64,000 nt of DNA from Salegentibacter_A chungangensis. Lineage in GTDB: Bacteria > Bacteroidota > Bacteroidia > Flavobacteriales > Flavobacteriaceae. The translations under genes were made by a program, and so were the position numbers. The notes below the pieces were generated by a model that was not told the origin of the DNA, ran no database searches, and was given only the letters and a program-made list of their open reading frames with translations. The stretch is taken from assembly GCF_042678405.1 (NCBI RefSeq), contig NZ_JBHTLI010000001.1:1116001-1180000 (forward strand), written 5' to 3'. Positions 62,814 to 64,000 of the stretch are shown piece after piece; position 1 is the stretch's first letter, and each line of letters starts with the position of its first letter.

Positions 62814-63098
62814 TCAGGAAACCTTCACATCTTCGTAAGATGCATTTCGGTCGAACTGAACTTCTGCAAAAGGACAAAGAGGGTCGATCTTCAGTTTATT
62901 TCCTCTGGCGTAATCTACGCTTTCTTTCACGAGTTTTGTGCCCAGACCTTCTCCTTCCAGCTTCTCGTCAACCTCTACATAATCTATGGTGATTACATCG
63001 TTCTCCTTCTTTGAATAGGTGAGTTCGGCAATGATGCCTTTTTCCCCTTCAATGTAAAACATCCCCCGGCTGTTGTTTTCTTTGTGCTTAACTTCCAT
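62814..63098 (-). CDS. Small GNAT-family N-acetyltransferase (YjdJ-like)
   Basis: A 94-residue minimal GNAT protein: IIAELTYSKK, IDYVEVDEKLEGEGLGTKLVKESVDYARGNKLKIDPLCPFAE. The acetyl-CoA loop EGEGLGTKLV is present and the short form with a C-terminal PxCPF motif matches the Acetyltransf_CG group, whose substrates are largely unknown. Starts 2 bp after clpP, so cotranscribed. Confidence 0.88.
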   Translation of the reverse strand: MEVKHKENNSRGMFYIEGEKGIIAELTYSKKENDVITIDYVEVDEKLEGEGLGTKLVKESVDYARGNKLKIDPLCPFAEVQFDRNASYEDVKVS

Positions 63099-63100
63099 AA

Positions 63101-63652
63101 CTATTTACTTATAATACCATCTACTATGCCATACTCTATAGATTCTTCGGCATTCATCCAGTAGTCACGGTTAAAGTCTTTCATTACTTTTTCCACTGGC
63201 TGGCCGCAGTTTTCGGCAAGGATCTTTGCAGACAATTCTTTTGTCTTCAGGATCTCTGTAGCCTGAATTTCGATATTGGAAGCCTGACCTCTGGCACCAC
63301 CGCTTGGTTGATGGATCATCACTTTGGCGTGAGGTTGTATAAAACGGTGTCCTTTATTGCCTGCGGAAAGCAGAATAGATCCCATAGAGGCAGCAAGACC
63401 GGTGCAGACTGTCGATACCGGGCTGTTAAGGGAAAGCAGGGTGTCATAGATAGCAAATCCGTCGGTAACATATCCGCCCGGACTGTTTATAAAAAGTTGA
63501 ATTTCCTTTTTCTCTACAAGATCAAGATAAAGCAGTCTGTCTATTACATGTTTGGCAGATTTATCGTTTACCTCTCCCCAAAGGAATACTTTTCGTTCTT
63601 CAAGGAATTTTGCATCTATAAGGTCCTGTATCTTTCCGGGTTTATCTTTCAT
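63101..63652 (-). CDS. clpP: ClpP-type serine protease, stand-alone
   Basis: A 183-residue caseinolytic protease subunit with an intact triad: Ser89 (GLAASMGS), His114 (VMIHQPSGG) and Asp163 (FNRDYWM), spaced as in E. coli ClpP. The N-terminus is short (RKVFLWGEVNDKSAKHVIDRL) with little axial-loop sequence. No clpX or tig is nearby, unlike the usual clpP locus, so this is probably a second ClpP paralogue; it is coupled to a small GNAT gene. Confidence 0.9.
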   Translation of the reverse strand: MKDKPGKIQDLIDAKFLEERKVFLWGEVNDKSAKHVIDRLLYLDLVEKKEIQLFINSPGGYVTDGFAIYDTLLSLNSPVSTVCTGLAASMGSILLSAGNKGHRFIQPHAKVMIHQPSGGARGQASNIEIQATEILKTKELSAKILAENCGQPVEKVMKDFNRDYWMNAEESIEYGIVDGIISK

Positions 63653-63794
63653 AATTTTGTTATTGGTCTATTTAAGTCAGCTAAAAATAGGGCTATTTTA
63701 TTAGAATTCTAAACCGTAAAGGCCTGATTTAACAAGATTTTAAATTCAGATTTTTTCAGGCATAATTTTCAGTCAAAAAAATCCCGTAAAATTT

Positions 63795-63826
63795 TTGGAA
63801 GTTGAAAAACATATGGGCTATATTTG
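63795..63826 (+). promoter_or_regulatory. Promoter of tRNA-Gly
   Basis: -33 TTG (63795-63797), 21-bp spacer, -7 TATATTTG (63819-63826), with the mature tRNA starting at 63837. Confidence 0.75.
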
Positions 63827-63836
63827 CAGGGCAAAG

Positions 63837-63909
63837 GCGGGAGTAGCTCAGTTGGTAGAGCGTCAGCCTTCCAAGCTGAATGTCGCCGGTTCGAACCCGG
63901 TCTCCCGCT
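63837..63909 (+). tRNA. tRNA-Gly (anticodon TCC)
   Basis: Complete cloverleaf: acceptor GCGGGAG/CTCCCGC, D arm GCTCAGTTGGTAGAGC, anticodon arm TCAGC-CTTCCAA-GCTGA with anticodon TCC, T arm GCCGG-TTCGAAC-CCGGT, discriminator T. The CCA end is not encoded. A terminator follows directly, so it is transcribed alone. Confidence 0.97.
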
Positions 63910-63914
63910 CTAAG

Positions 63915-63946
63915 AAAAGCCCCATCGGAAACCTTGGGGCTTTTTT
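63915..63946 (+). terminator. Terminator of tRNA-Gly
   Basis: AAAAGCCCCA pairs with TGGGGCTTTT (arms at 63915-63924 and 63935-63944), followed by T. Confidence 0.9.
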
Positions 63947-63963
63947 AATGCTGCTATTGAATA

Positions 63964-63996
63964 AAAAAACCGGATGTGTTAGCATCCGGTTTTTTT
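63964..63996. terminator. Terminator at the window end
   Basis: AAAAACCGGATG pairs with CATCCGGTTTTT around a 7-nt loop; symmetrical, probably for a gene ending just beyond the window on the minus strand. Confidence 0.75.
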
Positions 63997-64000
63997 GATT

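Overview
The window reads as chromosomal DNA of a marine-type Flavobacteriaceae member (Bacteroidota). The evidence is a SusC/SusD pair, type IX secretion system (T9SS) parts and T9SS-exported giant proteins, a short primary sigma factor lacking region 1.1, a complete Na+-translocating NADH:quinone reductase, menaquinone-type MenG, and many promoters of the Bacteroidota form TTG-N17-23-TAnnTTTG. A Gramella/Salegentibacter/Zunongwangia-like genus is my guess from protein flavour, not a demonstrated assignment. Almost everything is intact and tightly packed. No insertion sequence, prophage, CRISPR array, rRNA operon or classic defence island is visible.

Layout. 1-4.3 kb: 3' end of a SusC-like TonB-dependent receptor, its SusD lipoprotein and a PepSY membrane protein. 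4.4-6.1 kb: an SRAP/YedK-type protein with an atypical active site, an orphan terminator and a small unknown protein. 6.1-16.7 kb, minus strand: housekeeping genes ypdA, rpe, rpoD, pnp, rpsO, accD, fbaA and tamL. 16.7-25 kb: trmH-like methyltransferase, porT, menG, trkA-trkH, an aspartate-type aminotransferase, a fatty-acid desaturase and rsmG. 25-42.2 kb, minus strand: two adjacent giant secreted proteins (about 2,300 and 3,342 residues) with different repeat-rich N-terminal parts but a homologous C-terminal tail of about 880 residues ending in a T9SS sorting domain. The first contains a 94-N assembly gap inside near-identical 237-bp repeats. 42.5-47.8 kb: pruA, an NRDE protein, and a plug-DUF3667-apaG operon. 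47.9-55.3 kb: nqrABCDEF, a small protein of unknown function, and apbE. 55.3-60 kb, minus strand: a methyltransferase, a NUMOD4/HNH protein, map, a small HAD phosphatase, a monothiol thioredoxin and gpmI. 60.3-63.7 kb: two convergent L,D-transpeptidases, a small GNAT protein and a stand-alone clpP. 63.8 kb: tRNA-Gly(TCC).

Links between genes. PorT, the plug protein and the giant proteins with C-terminal sorting signals belong to one surface-export theme. ApbE would attach FMN to NqrB and NqrC. The 118-residue protein between nqrF and apbE, with a promoter box abutting its start codon, is the most intriguing small unknown. Several proteins have lost canonical family residues: AccD without zinc cysteines, SRAP without the His before RMP, and a thioredoxin with a single Cys. 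No convincing complete new multi-gene system is evident; the best leads are listed as findings.
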